Part shown: piece after piece, positions 1 to 5,466 of the stretch | Numbering within the stretch: position 1 is the first letter of the stretch | Layout of the letters: each line of letters opens with the position of its first letter | Position numbers and translations under genes: made by a program | From: Sulfuricella sp. | GTDB lineage: Bacteria > Pseudomonadota > Gammaproteobacteria > Burkholderiales > Sulfuricellaceae | Assembly (NCBI GenBank): GCA_019911785.1 | Contig: JAIOJM010000329.1 | Span: 1-8,460, forward strand | DNA: 8,460 nucleotides | Direction: 5' to 3' | The notes under the pieces: generated by a model | The model's input: only the letters and a program-made list of their open reading frames with translations | What the model was told of the DNA's origin: nothing | Database searches by the model: none

Positions 1-13
1 GTAAAAATCAACG

Positions 14-751
14 ATGCGGATTCTATTGAGTAACGATGATGGTTATTTCGCTCCTGGCCTGGCCTGCCTTGCCGAAACGCTTTCCTCCCTTGCCGATATC
101 ACTGTAGTCGCCCCAGAGCGCGACCGCAGCGGCGCCAGCAACTCGCTCACCCTCGACCGCCCGCTAAGCCTGCGCAGAGCGCACAGCGGTTTCTATTACG
201 TTAACGGCACGCCCACTGACTGCGTCCACCTTGCCGTGACCGGCATGCTGGATCATCTGCCGGACATGGTGATTTCCGGCATCAATCACGGCGCCAACAT
301 GGGCGACGACACGGTTTATTCGGGTACGGTGGCGGCGGCAACCGAAGGTTACCTGCTGGGTGTCCCCTCAATTGCGGTGTCCCTGGTGAGCAAGGGGGCC
401 GGCAACTATCCCGCCGCGGCGCGCGTGGTCGCCGAGCTTGTCAAGCGCCACCAGGATCATCCCTTCACCAGCCCGGTGCTGTTGAACGTCAATGTGCCGG
501 ATGTTCCCTACGAGCAGATTCAGGGCCGGGAGATCACACGGCTGGGCCGGCGCCACAAGGCGGAACCCGTGGTGAAATCGGAGAATCCGCGCGGCGAAAC
601 GGTATACTGGGTGGGCGCGGCCGGCGCTGCGCAGGATGCCGGGGCCGGTACGGATTTCGGCGCCGTGGCGCGCGGCATGGTTTCCGTGACGCCGTTGCAG
701 ATCGACTTGACTCATTATGGGCAGATGGACGTGATCAAAGGGTGGTTATGA
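14..751 (+). CDS. surE: 5'/3'-nucleotidase SurE (survival protein E)
   Basis: A complete 245-residue protein, close to the usual SurE length of about 250. SurE is a cytoplasmic, metal-dependent phosphatase that removes phosphate from nucleoside 5'- and 3'-monophosphates and is linked to stationary-phase and stress survival. The N-terminus carries the family signature ILLSNDDG, with metal ligands D8 and D9. S39 lies in [11 protein letters not shown], and N91 in [13 protein letters not shown] is the expected fourth metal ligand. The segment [12 protein letters not shown] is also typical. The ATG at 14 gives the canonical N-terminus, although no strong Shine-Dalgarno is visible in the 13 bases before it. 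The stop codon overlaps the pcm start (ATGA), which indicates translational coupling. The order surE-pcm-nlpD-rpoS supports the assignment. What lies upstream cannot be seen. Confidence 0.97.
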   Translation: MRILLSNDDGYFAPGLACLAETLSSLADITVVAPERDRSGASNSLTLDRPLSLRRAHSGFYYVNGTPTDCVHLAVTGMLDHLPDMVISGINHGANMGDDTVYSGTVAAATEGYLLGVPSIAVSLVSKGAGNYPAAARVVAELVKRHQDHPFTSPVLLNVNVPDVPYEQIQGREITRLGRRHKAEPVVKSENPRGETVYWVGAAGAAQDAGAGTDFGAVARGMVSVTPLQIDLTHYGQMDVIKGWL

Positions 752-1404
752 GTGCGAAACTCAGCGGCATCGGCATGACTTCGCAGCGTACCCGGGTGCG
801 CATGGTGGAGCGCTTGCGCAGCCAGGGCATCAAGGACGAGGTGGTGCTCGATGCGATGGCTTCCGTGCCGCGCCATATTTTCGTGGACGAGGCACTGGCC
901 ACCCGCGCCTATGAAGACTGCTCGCTGCCGATCGGTTTCGGCCAGACCATTTCCAACCCCCAAACCGTTGCGCGCATGACTGAGTTGCTGCGCGGCGGCA
1001 GACCACTGGGAAAAGTGCTGGAAATCGGCACCGGCTGCGGCTACCAGACTGCCGTGCTGGCTCGCCTGGCGCAGGAAGTGTATTCCGTTGAACGGATCGC
1101 GCCGCTGCTGATGAAGGCGCGGGGGCATCTGCGCGAACTTCGTGCCGCCAACATCAAGGTCAAGCATGCAGATGGCTCCCTCGGGCTGGAGGAGCTCGGG
1201 CCGTTCGACGGCATCATCATGACTGCGGCTGCCACCCACGTGCCGGAGGCGCTGCTGCAGCAACTGGCCGTGGGCGGACGGATGGTGTTCCCGATCGGAA
1301 CCGGAGAGCAGCGTCTTTGCCTGATAGAACACACGGCTGAAGAATATCGTCAGACGACGCTGGAAGCGGTAAAATTCGTGCCGCTATTGCCGGGGTTGGC
1401 ATGA
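748..1404 (+). CDS. pcm: Protein-L-isoaspartate O-methyltransferase
   Basis: A 218-residue cytoplasmic SAM-dependent methyltransferase that methylates L-isoaspartyl residues in aged proteins and so starts their repair to aspartate. The family hallmark [14 protein letters not shown] lies at about residues 64-77. SAM motif [10 protein letters not shown], is at 90-98, and the later segment [20 protein letters not shown] followed by GGRMVFPIG matches the post-I and C-terminal core. A GTG at 742 would add two residues, but the ATG at 748 is preferred because it overlaps the surE stop as ATGA and has a purine-rich AAAGGG about five bases upstream. Length and motifs are normal and nothing is broken. 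It probably shares its transcript with surE. The gap to nlpD holds repeat elements. Confidence 0.96.
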   Translation: MSAKLSGIGMTSQRTRVRMVERLRSQGIKDEVVLDAMASVPRHIFVDEALATRAYEDCSLPIGFGQTISNPQTVARMTELLRGGRPLGKVLEIGTGCGYQTAVLARLAQEVYSVERIAPLLMKARGHLRELRAANIKVKHADGSLGLEELGPFDGIIMTAAATHVPEALLQQLAVGGRMVFPIGTGEQRLCLIEHTAEEYRQTTLEAVKFVPLLPGLA

Positions 1405-1436
1405 CTTCGGATTATTCATTAGAGCCAAAACACCGC

Positions 1437-1500
1437 TGTGGGAGCGGCGCCCTCGCCGCGATTTTCGTCCGCATTCGCGCCGAGGGCGGCGCTCCTACAT
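1437..1500. repeat. REPIN-like pair of inverted REP elements
   Basis: Two REP-type sequences in inverted orientation, at 1437-1461 and, on the other strand, about 1475-1499, are separated by a short spacer. Compared in the same direction they match at 22 of 25 positions. Each begins with a GTRG tetranucleotide (GTGG or GTAG) followed by GAGCG and a six-base-pair hairpin with a CCCT loop: GCGGCG/CGCCGC in one and GCGCCG/CGGCGC in the other. Two of the three differences are compensatory and keep the stem paired. A GTRG head plus a palindrome is the known signature of REPs mobilised by RAYT (TnpA-REP) transposases. No RAYT gene lies in this window. The pair could also attenuate transcription between pcm and nlpD. 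Confidence 0.85.
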
Positions 1501-1503
1501 GCA

Positions 1504-1529
1504 CGAGCTTCCAATGGACAATCTAGGAT
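1504..1529 (+). repeat. 26-bp repeat at the nlpD start, copy 1
   Basis: This stretch matches 4849-4874 at 23 of 26 positions, including the core CCAATGGACAATCT-GGAT at 1511-1529 with one difference. It starts directly after the REPIN and ends within the proposed nlpD start codon, so the repeat supplies the whole translation-initiation context of nlpD. Function unknown. It may be part of a small mobile element or a conserved regulator site. Confidence 0.6.
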
Positions 1530-2415
1530 GATTTCTGGTGCTGTTCTGGCAGCTTGTGCCTTTGCCCTGCTGATCAGCGGCTGCGCATCGACGAAATCGA
1601 GTGCGCCTGTAGTCGAGCGTGCTTCCATGGCACAAAAAGCACCCGCCAAAATCCGGAAGGACGGGGACGAGCGTCCCCAGGCTTATACCGTGCAGAAGGG
1701 CGACACCTTGTATGGCATCGCGCTGGAGCATGGCTTCGACTACAAGGAAGTGGCGGAGTGGAACGGCATCGCGCCGCCCTACACCATCCGCATCGGCCAG
1801 TCTGTGAAGCTTAATGCCCCTCCACAGGCGGTAGTGGTCACTCCGTTGAAGGCCGGGCCGGTGACTAGTCAAGCCGGCGAGGATCCGTTGCTGAAGACCC
1901 AGCCCAAGGCGGTCAAGCTTGCTTACTCAGAACAGGCGGAAAAGGGCCTCACGGCCAGGGCGGAACCCCGGGACAAGCCGGCACCGATCGAATTGCCGGC
2001 GGAGAAAAAAGAGGCCATCCAGGCCGAGGATGATGAGCGGGTCGAATGGAACTGGCCCGCAGCGGGCAAGGTGATCACGTCGTTCAATGAGGCATCCGGT
2101 TCCGGCAAGGGTCTGGATATCGGCGGGAAGAGCGGCCAGCCGGTTCTCGCTGCGGGACCGGGCAAGGTGGTTTATAGCGGCAACGGACTGCGCGGCTATG
2201 GAAAACTGGTGATCATCAAGCACAACAAGACTTATTTGAGCGCCTACGCGCACAATCACCAGATTCTGGTCAAGGAAGGGCAGAACGTGGCCAAGGGCCA
2301 GAAAATTGCCGAAATGGGCGATTCCGATGCCGATCAGGTCAAGCTGCATTTCGAGATACGGCGGTTTGGCAAGCCGGTCGACCCGATAAAATACCTGCCC
2401 AGCGACAAATCCTGA
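1528..2415 (+). CDS. nlpD: NlpD-type lipoprotein, LysM plus degenerate LytM (M23), amidase activator
   Basis: A 295-residue envelope lipoprotein. A hydrophobic signal segment ends in the lipobox I16-S17-G18-C19, so C19 is the predicted lipidated residue. A LysM peptidoglycan-binding domain lies at about residues 53-98 (YTVQKGDTLYGIALEHG). After a charged, proline-rich linker comes a C-terminal M23/LytM domain with GYGKLVIIKHN, YLSAYAHN and LHFEIRRFGKPVDPIKYLP. The first zinc-ligand motif of active M23 peptidases reads GKGLDIGG and lacks the histidine, as in E. coli NlpD, which activates the amidase AmiC rather than cutting peptidoglycan itself. The ATG at 1528 is chosen because the only upstream in-frame start, GTG at 1438, would translate the REPIN. 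The signal peptide has no lysine or arginine before its hydrophobic core, and AGG sits too close to the ATG to be a normal ribosome site. The stop overlaps the rpoS start. Confidence 0.9.
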   Translation: MISGAVLAACAFALLISGCASTKSSAPVVERASMAQKAPAKIRKDGDERPQAYTVQKGDTLYGIALEHGFDYKEVAEWNGIAPPYTIRIGQSVKLNAPPQAVVVTPLKAGPVTSQAGEDPLLKTQPKAVKLAYSEQAEKGLTARAEPRDKPAPIELPAEKKEAIQAEDDERVEWNWPAAGKVITSFNEASGSGKGLDIGGKSGQPVLAAGPGKVVYSGNGLRGYGKLVIIKHNKTYLSAYAHNHQILVKEGQNVAKGQKIAEMGDSDADQVKLHFEIRRFGKPVDPIKYLPSDKS

Positions 2416-3359
2416 TGAGCGAAGATACTCACAGCGAAGAAGAAGATGAGTTCCTGAGCGAAGACAAGGCCCCTCTGGACGAGGAGAAGGCCGAGGCGCT
2501 GCGGGAACTGCTCGAACTGCCCGGCGAATCGCTGCATGACCCGACCCTGATCTACTTTCATGAAATAGGTCAGAATGAGCTGCTGAGCGCTGCCGAGGAG
2601 TACACCCTTGCCTGCCGGGTGAAGCAGGGAGATTTCGATGCGCGCCAGCGGATGATCGAGTGCAATCTCCGCCTGGTCGTGAATATCGCCAAGCACTACG
2701 CGAGTCGTGGCATGGCACTGCTGGATCTGATCGAGGAAGGCAACCTGGGGCTCATCCACGCCCTGGAAAAATTCGATCCGGAGCGGGGGTTCCGCTTTTC
2801 CACCTACGCCACCTGGTGGATACGGCAGAATATCGAGCGCGCCATCATGAACCAGTCGCGCACCATCCGCATCCCGGTGCATGTGATCCGGGAGATGAAC
2901 CTCTGCCTGCAGGCGTTTCGTCACCTTGAAGCCCACAAGGGCAACGAACCCAGCGTGGAAGAGGTGGCGCACTTGCTGGGCAAGCCGGTGGCCGATGTGC
3001 GCTACGTGCTGAACCTGAATGAACGCATGGCCTCCCTGGATACGCCGCTGGATATCGACACTACCCTCTCCCTGAGTGATGCGCTCCCTGATGAGCACTC
3101 CCTCTCGCCCGAACTGCAATTGCAGCACACCGAGCTTGTGGCGCTCGTGCGTCATTGGCTGGTGGAACTGGGAGACAAACAGCGCAGCGTGATAGAGCGG
3201 CGCTTTGGCTTGAACGGACACGCCATTCACACCCTGGAGGAAGTGGCTGACACCCTTGATATCACCCGGGAGCGGGTGCGCCAGATTCAGGTGGAGGCCT
3301 TGAAACTCTTGCGCCGCAGCCTGAAGCGCAAGGGGATATCGCGAGACGATACCCTCTGA
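2415..3359 (+). CDS. rpoS: RNA polymerase sigma factor RpoS (sigma-38)
   Basis: A 314-residue sigma-70 family factor, near the usual RpoS size of about 330. It directs RNA polymerase to stationary-phase and general stress promoters. After an acidic N-terminus come region 1.2 (DPTLIYFHEIG, from residue 42), region 2 (RMIECNLRLVVNIAKHYASRG, then LIEEGNLGLIHALEKFDPERG and FRFSTYATWWIRQNIERAI for -10 recognition and melting), region 3, and region 4 with the helix-turn-helix LEEVADTLDITRERVRQIQ near the C-terminus, which contacts the -35 element. Starting ATG overlaps the nlpD stop by one base (TGATG), so translation is probably coupled. In relatives the main rpoS promoter lies inside nlpD, which is likely here but not shown. 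The nlpD neighbour makes RpoS much more likely than RpoH or RpoD. Confidence 0.95.
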   Translation: MSEDTHSEEEDEFLSEDKAPLDEEKAEALRELLELPGESLHDPTLIYFHEIGQNELLSAAEEYTLACRVKQGDFDARQRMIECNLRLVVNIAKHYASRGMALLDLIEEGNLGLIHALEKFDPERGFRFSTYATWWIRQNIERAIMNQSRTIRIPVHVIREMNLCLQAFRHLEAHKGNEPSVEEVAHLLGKPVADVRYVLNLNERMASLDTPLDIDTTLSLSDALPDEHSLSPELQLQHTELVALVRHWLVELGDKQRSVIERRFGLNGHAIHTLEEVADTLDITRERVRQIQVEALKLLRRSLKRKGISRDDTL

Positions 3360-3461
3360 GAAACGAGTGTCCCGGGAAAATCAGTTTTCATGGATTTTGC
3401 GGATTACCGCAGATATTGCAGGTTAATTCGCCTCTCAACTTCTCACCCTTGCGATAAACTT

Positions 3462-3497
3462 ATAATCCGCAGATGGCGCAGATTTACACAGATAAAA
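3462..3497 (-). repeat. 'ATCTGYG' triple-motif short repeat, copy 1 (inverted)
   Basis: Read on the minus strand this has three ATCTGYG units spaced about one DNA helical turn apart and ends in GGATTAT. It aligns with copy 2 at 3576-3609, sharing a perfect 15-base block ATCTGTGTAAATCTG and differing by one indel afterwards. The two copies face each other and could pair as a long hairpin in the rpoS to response-regulator gap. A degenerate relative lies at about 3398-3426 (TGCGGATTACCGCAGATATT). The 285-base gap between rpoS and the next gene otherwise shows no gene. Confidence 0.75.
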
Positions 3498-3575
3498 CCC
3501 CGGTGAATCAGGCGGTTGCAAGTCATTCGCACATCACCGTCAGGGTGAGTCAAACAATGAAGTCAACGCATTGAA

Positions 3576-3609
3576 ATATCTGTGTAAATCTGTGTTCATC
3601 TGTGGATAA
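3576..3609 (+). repeat. 'ATCTGYG' triple-motif short repeat, copy 2
   Basis: The forward copy has three units, ATCTGTG, ATCTGTG and ATCTGTG, followed by GATAA, and lies about 35 bases before the response-regulator ATG at 3645. The final unit, TGTGGATAA at 3601-3609, matches a DnaA box by sequence, but only as part of this repeat. Similar 'CGCAGATT' intergenic repeats are widespread in bacterial genomes. Their function is not established. Confidence 0.75.
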
Positions 3610-3644
3610 CTGATTTTTCAAGGATAAATCCGGATTAAGACAAA

Positions 3645-4268
3645 ATGAAACTTGAGCCGACAGTTTACATCGTGGATGACGACGCCGAGATGCGCAGTGC
3701 GCTCTACCGACTGGTACGGTCGGCGGGAATGAGGGCGGAAGCTTTCGCCAGCGCACCGGAATTTCTCAGTGCCTATCATTCAGACCCCCCGGGCTGTTTG
3801 CTGCTCGATGTGAAAATGCCTCGCATGAGCGGGCTGGAATTACAGCAGCGCCTCAAACTTGAGCAAATCAACATCCCCATCGTTTTCCTTACCGGCTACG
3901 GCAACGTGCCGGCGGCAGTCAGCGCGATGAAGCTGGGTGCGCTGGATTTTCTCGAAAAGCCGTTCGACAACGAGGTATTGCTCGACCGCCTGCAAAAGGC
4001 CATCCAGATGGATGCAACTGCCCGCCTTAACCGCCATCGCCAGACCAGGATCGGCCACGGTCTTGCACGGCTTACCCCGCGCGAGCGTGAAACCACGGAC
4101 ATGCTGGTTGCCGGCAAGCCCAACAAAGCCATTGCCGACCTGCTCGGAGTGAGCGTGAGGACGGTGGAAACGCACCGGGCCAACATCATGGCCAAGATGC
4201 AGGCCGAGTCCCTGTCCGATCTGGTGAGAATGATGCTGGATTTCAAGGGCGAAATTCGGGATAACTAG
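3645..4268 (+). CDS. Response regulator, receiver plus LuxR-type HTH (FixJ/NarL-like)
   Basis: A complete 207-residue two-component transcription factor. The receiver domain spans about residues 5-122, with the acidic pocket D11-D12, phospho-acceptor D55 in LLLDVKMPRMSG, switch T83 (FLTGYGN) and invariant K105 (FLEKPFDN). The LuxR-type helix-turn-helix spans about 140-198: LTPRERETTDMLVAG, NKAIADLLGVSVRTVETHRANIM. The GYGNVPAAVSAMKLGALDFLEKPF pattern is that of the FixJ/TtrR/TodT branch rather than NarL proper. No histidine kinase gene adjoins it, so its signal is unknown. A decayed sensor and an HD-GYP remnant lie downstream and could once have been partners. The ATG at 3645 gives the standard N-terminus, and the ribosome site is weak (AAGACAAA). 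Short repeats flank the gene on both sides. Confidence 0.93.
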   Translation: MKLEPTVYIVDDDAEMRSALYRLVRSAGMRAEAFASAPEFLSAYHSDPPGCLLLDVKMPRMSGLELQQRLKLEQINIPIVFLTGYGNVPAAVSAMKLGALDFLEKPFDNEVLLDRLQKAIQMDATARLNRHRQTRIGHGLARLTPRERETTDMLVAGKPNKAIADLLGVSVRTVETHRANIMAKMQAESLSDLVRMMLDFKGEIRDN

Positions 4269-4284
4269 ACTCGTTTACCCACTT

Positions 4285-4319
4285 ATCCGTATTTATACGG
4301 ATGCCAGAATTTTCTATTG
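4285..4319 (+). terminator. Possible intrinsic terminator after the response regulator
   Basis: A perfect stem, ATCCGTA pairing with TACGGAT (4285-4291 with 4296-4302), closes a four-base loop about 17 bases after the stop codon. A loosely T-rich tail (AATTTTCTATTGTT) follows. The tail is not a clean uridine run and is separated from the stem by several bases, so it may be a weak terminator or only a hairpin. Confidence 0.45.
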
Positions 4320-4348
4320 TTATTACATTATCCTAGAAAAAGCGGTTG

Positions 4349-4379
4349 TCCGCAGATTACGCAGATTTTCGCAGATTAA
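4349..4379 (+). repeat. 'CGCAGATT' triple short repeat, copy 3
   Basis: Three near-identical units (CCGCAGATTA, CGCAGATTTT, CGCAGATTAA) follow one another with a period of about ten bases. This is the same class as the minus-strand reading of the copies on the upstream side of the response regulator, so the gene is bracketed by this repeat family. Confidence 0.75.
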
Positions 4380-4406
4380 ACAACAGCGCTCTGACAGGAA
4401 AAACGT

Positions 4407-4699
4407 ATGGCAAACGAGTTATCTCCAGCCAACCAGCACGCGGGCGATATCGCGCCGAAGGCCCTGGCATTTCTCGGCATGGCGCGCGTCATCGCCGAGA
4501 GCACCATGAACGCTGGGACGGCAAGGGCTATCCCGATGGCCTGGCGGAGCCGGCAATTCCCCTGCCTGCCCGCCTCATGGCACTCGCGGATGCCTTCCTG
4601 TGCGCGCAGGATGATTTCGAGCGCATCTCCCGGAGGTTTGCCGATGAGGAAGCCACAGCAGACAGGCAGCCACGTCAAGCCGGCTTCTGCCCCTGCTAG
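4407..4699 (+). pseudogene. HD-GYP domain phosphodiesterase remnant, frameshifted and internally deleted
   Basis: The remains of a cyclic-di-GMP phosphodiesterase domain of the kind found in RpfG-like response regulators. In the frame starting at ATG 4407 one reads [11 protein letters not shown]. From about 4500 the continuation [14 protein letters not shown] and [14 protein letters not shown] is one frame over, carrying the HHE and GYP signature residues. Restoring one lost C near 4500-4503 would join them as IAESHHERWDG. After ALADAF the protein jumps to [18 protein letters not shown], which resembles the extreme C-terminus of such proteins, so the middle of the domain appears deleted. The receiver domain and the catalytic HD-containing part are also missing. 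AGGA before ATG 4407 looks like a ribosome site, so a short peptide might still be made, but phosphodiesterase activity is not expected. Confidence 0.75.
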
Positions 4700-4762
4700 T
4701 TTTCGTCGTGGCCACGATTGGCCTGCCGATATTGTTTTGTGGAAGGTATGCTATAAAGATAT
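4644..4762 (+). pseudogene. Probable remnant of a membrane sensor N-terminus
   Basis: An ATG at 4644, inside the tail of the HD-GYP remnant, begins [12 protein letters not shown]. After a shift of frame near 4680 the sequence reads [19 protein letters not shown], a hydrophobic run long enough for one transmembrane helix. Positive residues before a membrane helix are typical of the start of a sensor kinase or diguanylate cyclase encoded next to an HD-GYP regulator. The match to a gene is lost at about 4763, where an inverted-repeat element begins. This is an inference from hydrophobicity and context. No catalytic domain is present, and chance cannot be excluded. Confidence 0.35.
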
Positions 4763-4867
4763 ATTGTCCATTAGAACAGCACCGCATTGAAAAAATAAGG
4801 AAAATTCCTAATGGATGCCATTAGAAACCCCATTGATTTTAATGGACTCGCGCTCCCAATGGACAAT
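4763..4867. repeat. MITE-like element with 10-bp perfect terminal inverted repeats
   Basis: ATTGTCCATT at 4763-4772 is the exact reverse complement of AATGGACAAT at 4858-4867, giving ends about 105 bases apart. Inside lie two more dyads built on the same word: CTAATGG/CCATTAG (4808-4824, perfect, three-base spacer) and CCATT/AATGG (4830-4845). AATGG or its complement thus occurs six times in about 100 bases. There is no coding capacity. No target-site duplication was evident by eye. It may be a small non-autonomous element or a cluster of regulator sites. Confidence 0.5.
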
Positions 4868-4874
4868 CTGGGAT
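4849..4874 (+). repeat. 26-bp repeat, copy 2
   Basis: The second copy of the repeat found at the nlpD start (1504-1529), 23 of 26 identical. It contains the right inverted end of the MITE-like element (AATGGACAAT) and continues as CTGGGAT. The shared extension beyond the element end suggests that the repeated unit is larger than the inverted end alone. Confidence 0.6.
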
Positions 4875-5230
4875 AAATATCAAACAGGATCGGCCGGGGA
4901 TTTGCGCAAGCGTCTGGGCGATCACCTGCGCGATAGCAGCGGCAACGCGTTAAGGTAGGGTGGGCGCTTTCTTCAATCTGAAGGCCGGGATTCCGGCCAG
5001 CAAGGAGTTGGGATGGAAACCATTTTGCGCAAGCCAGCAAGCCGCTACCGCGTCTTACGTCTGCGTAGACGGCTTCAGGTGTGGGCCATGACGCGTTCTT
5101 TTAAGGCTGCCGCCGCGCTTGCCCGAGATATCGGGGGGGCAACGGGGCGACGATCGGGCCGGGTGCAAGGCCTTTGCGATACTCAAGCGTTGGCGAAACC
5201 GACGCGCCGCCGCTGTGCAATCCGTACACA
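4875..5230. other. Gene-poor stretch with two small hairpins
   Basis: I find no credible gene here. Short open frames exist on both strands but lack recognisable domains and convincing ribosome sites. Two hairpins stand out: GGCCGG-GATT-CCGGCC at 4983-4998, and an arm pair AAGCCGCTAC with GTAGACGGCTT at 5039-5075 that pairs over nine bases with one bulge. Neither has a T-run after it. The stretch separates the decayed sensor region from the sigma-54 control region and may be leftover DNA at an insertion boundary. Confidence 0.5.
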
Positions 5231-5262
5231 GGAGTATGCTCCATACATATGGTGCATGCTCC
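5231..5262. promoter_or_regulatory. 32-bp dyad, candidate upstream activator site
   Basis: An imperfect palindrome with 13 of 16 complementary pairs: outer arms GGAGTATGC and GCATGCTCC, and inner arms CCATA and TATGG. It is centred about 154 bases upstream of the transcription start predicted from the sigma-54 promoter at 5375. That is the usual distance and shape of an enhancer bound by a dimer of an NtrC-family activator. Such an activator is encoded by the second gene of the operon. Binding is inferred. Confidence 0.55.
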
Positions 5263-5321
5263 CTGGCAGTGATACCCTCTGTCATCCATCTTGCACTTTC
5301 CCTCAGCGGCAAGCTTCTCAT

Positions 5322-5334
5322 TAACCCATTGTTT
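5322..5334 (-). promoter_or_regulatory. Candidate IHF binding site
   Basis: TAACCCATTGTTT matches the reverse of the IHF consensus WATCAANNNNTTR with one mismatch. It lies in locally AT-rich DNA between the dyad and the sigma-54 promoter, about 70-80 bases before the predicted start. IHF often bends DNA at this position so that the activator can reach the polymerase. The motif is short, so this call depends on its position. Confidence 0.35.
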
Positions 5335-5374
5335 ATTCCAGCGAATAACTGCTGGGATTCCAGCGCCGCATCCA

Positions 5375-5390
5375 TGGCACAGCTATTGCG
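5375..5390 (+). promoter_or_regulatory. Sigma-54 (RpoN) -24/-12 promoter
   Basis: TGGCACAGCTATTGCG matches the RpoN consensus TGGCACGNNNNTTGCW closely, with the invariant GG (5376-5377) and GC (5388-5389) at the required spacing. The predicted start is about 5401, leaving a leader of about 66 bases before the ATG at 5467. A small hairpin, GCTGG-GATT-CCAGC, lies just upstream at 5351-5364. The operon downstream encodes a sigma-54 activator, which makes autoregulation likely. Confidence 0.8.
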
Positions 5391-5466
5391 TTACGGAAGA
5401 AGTCTTGCGCAAACAAAAATGCTGACGTCTGCCGCGTCGGTCACATTTCGTAGCCCAGCCTGACTT

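Noticed and set aside
1438..1527. In-frame GTG start that would extend nlpD by 30 residues
   Set aside because: The extension translates the REPIN and the 26-bp repeat and would bury the lipoprotein signal peptide inside the protein.
1927..3230. Long minus-strand open frames opposite nlpD and rpoS
   Set aside because: They lie antisense to well-supported genes and their translations show no domain. They are shadows of GC-rich coding sequence.
3376..3389. GAAAA-TCAG-TTTTC after rpoS as a terminator
   Set aside because: The stem is only five A/T-dominated pairs and has no T-run after it.
3601..3609. TGTGGATAA, a perfect DnaA-box match, as a sign of a replication origin
   Set aside because: It is a single box and part of the dispersed short repeat. 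There is no DnaA-box cluster, AT-rich unwinding region or dnaA/dnaN neighbour.
3462..3609. CRISPR array from the facing short repeats
   Set aside because: The repeats are inverted rather than direct, differ in sequence, are not regularly spaced, and have no cas genes nearby.
5013..5463. Overlapping open frames on both strands between the decayed region and the sigma-54 operon
   Set aside because: The translations lack recognisable domains, overlap each other, have arginine-rich shadow-like composition, and cover the dyad and the sigma-54 promoter.
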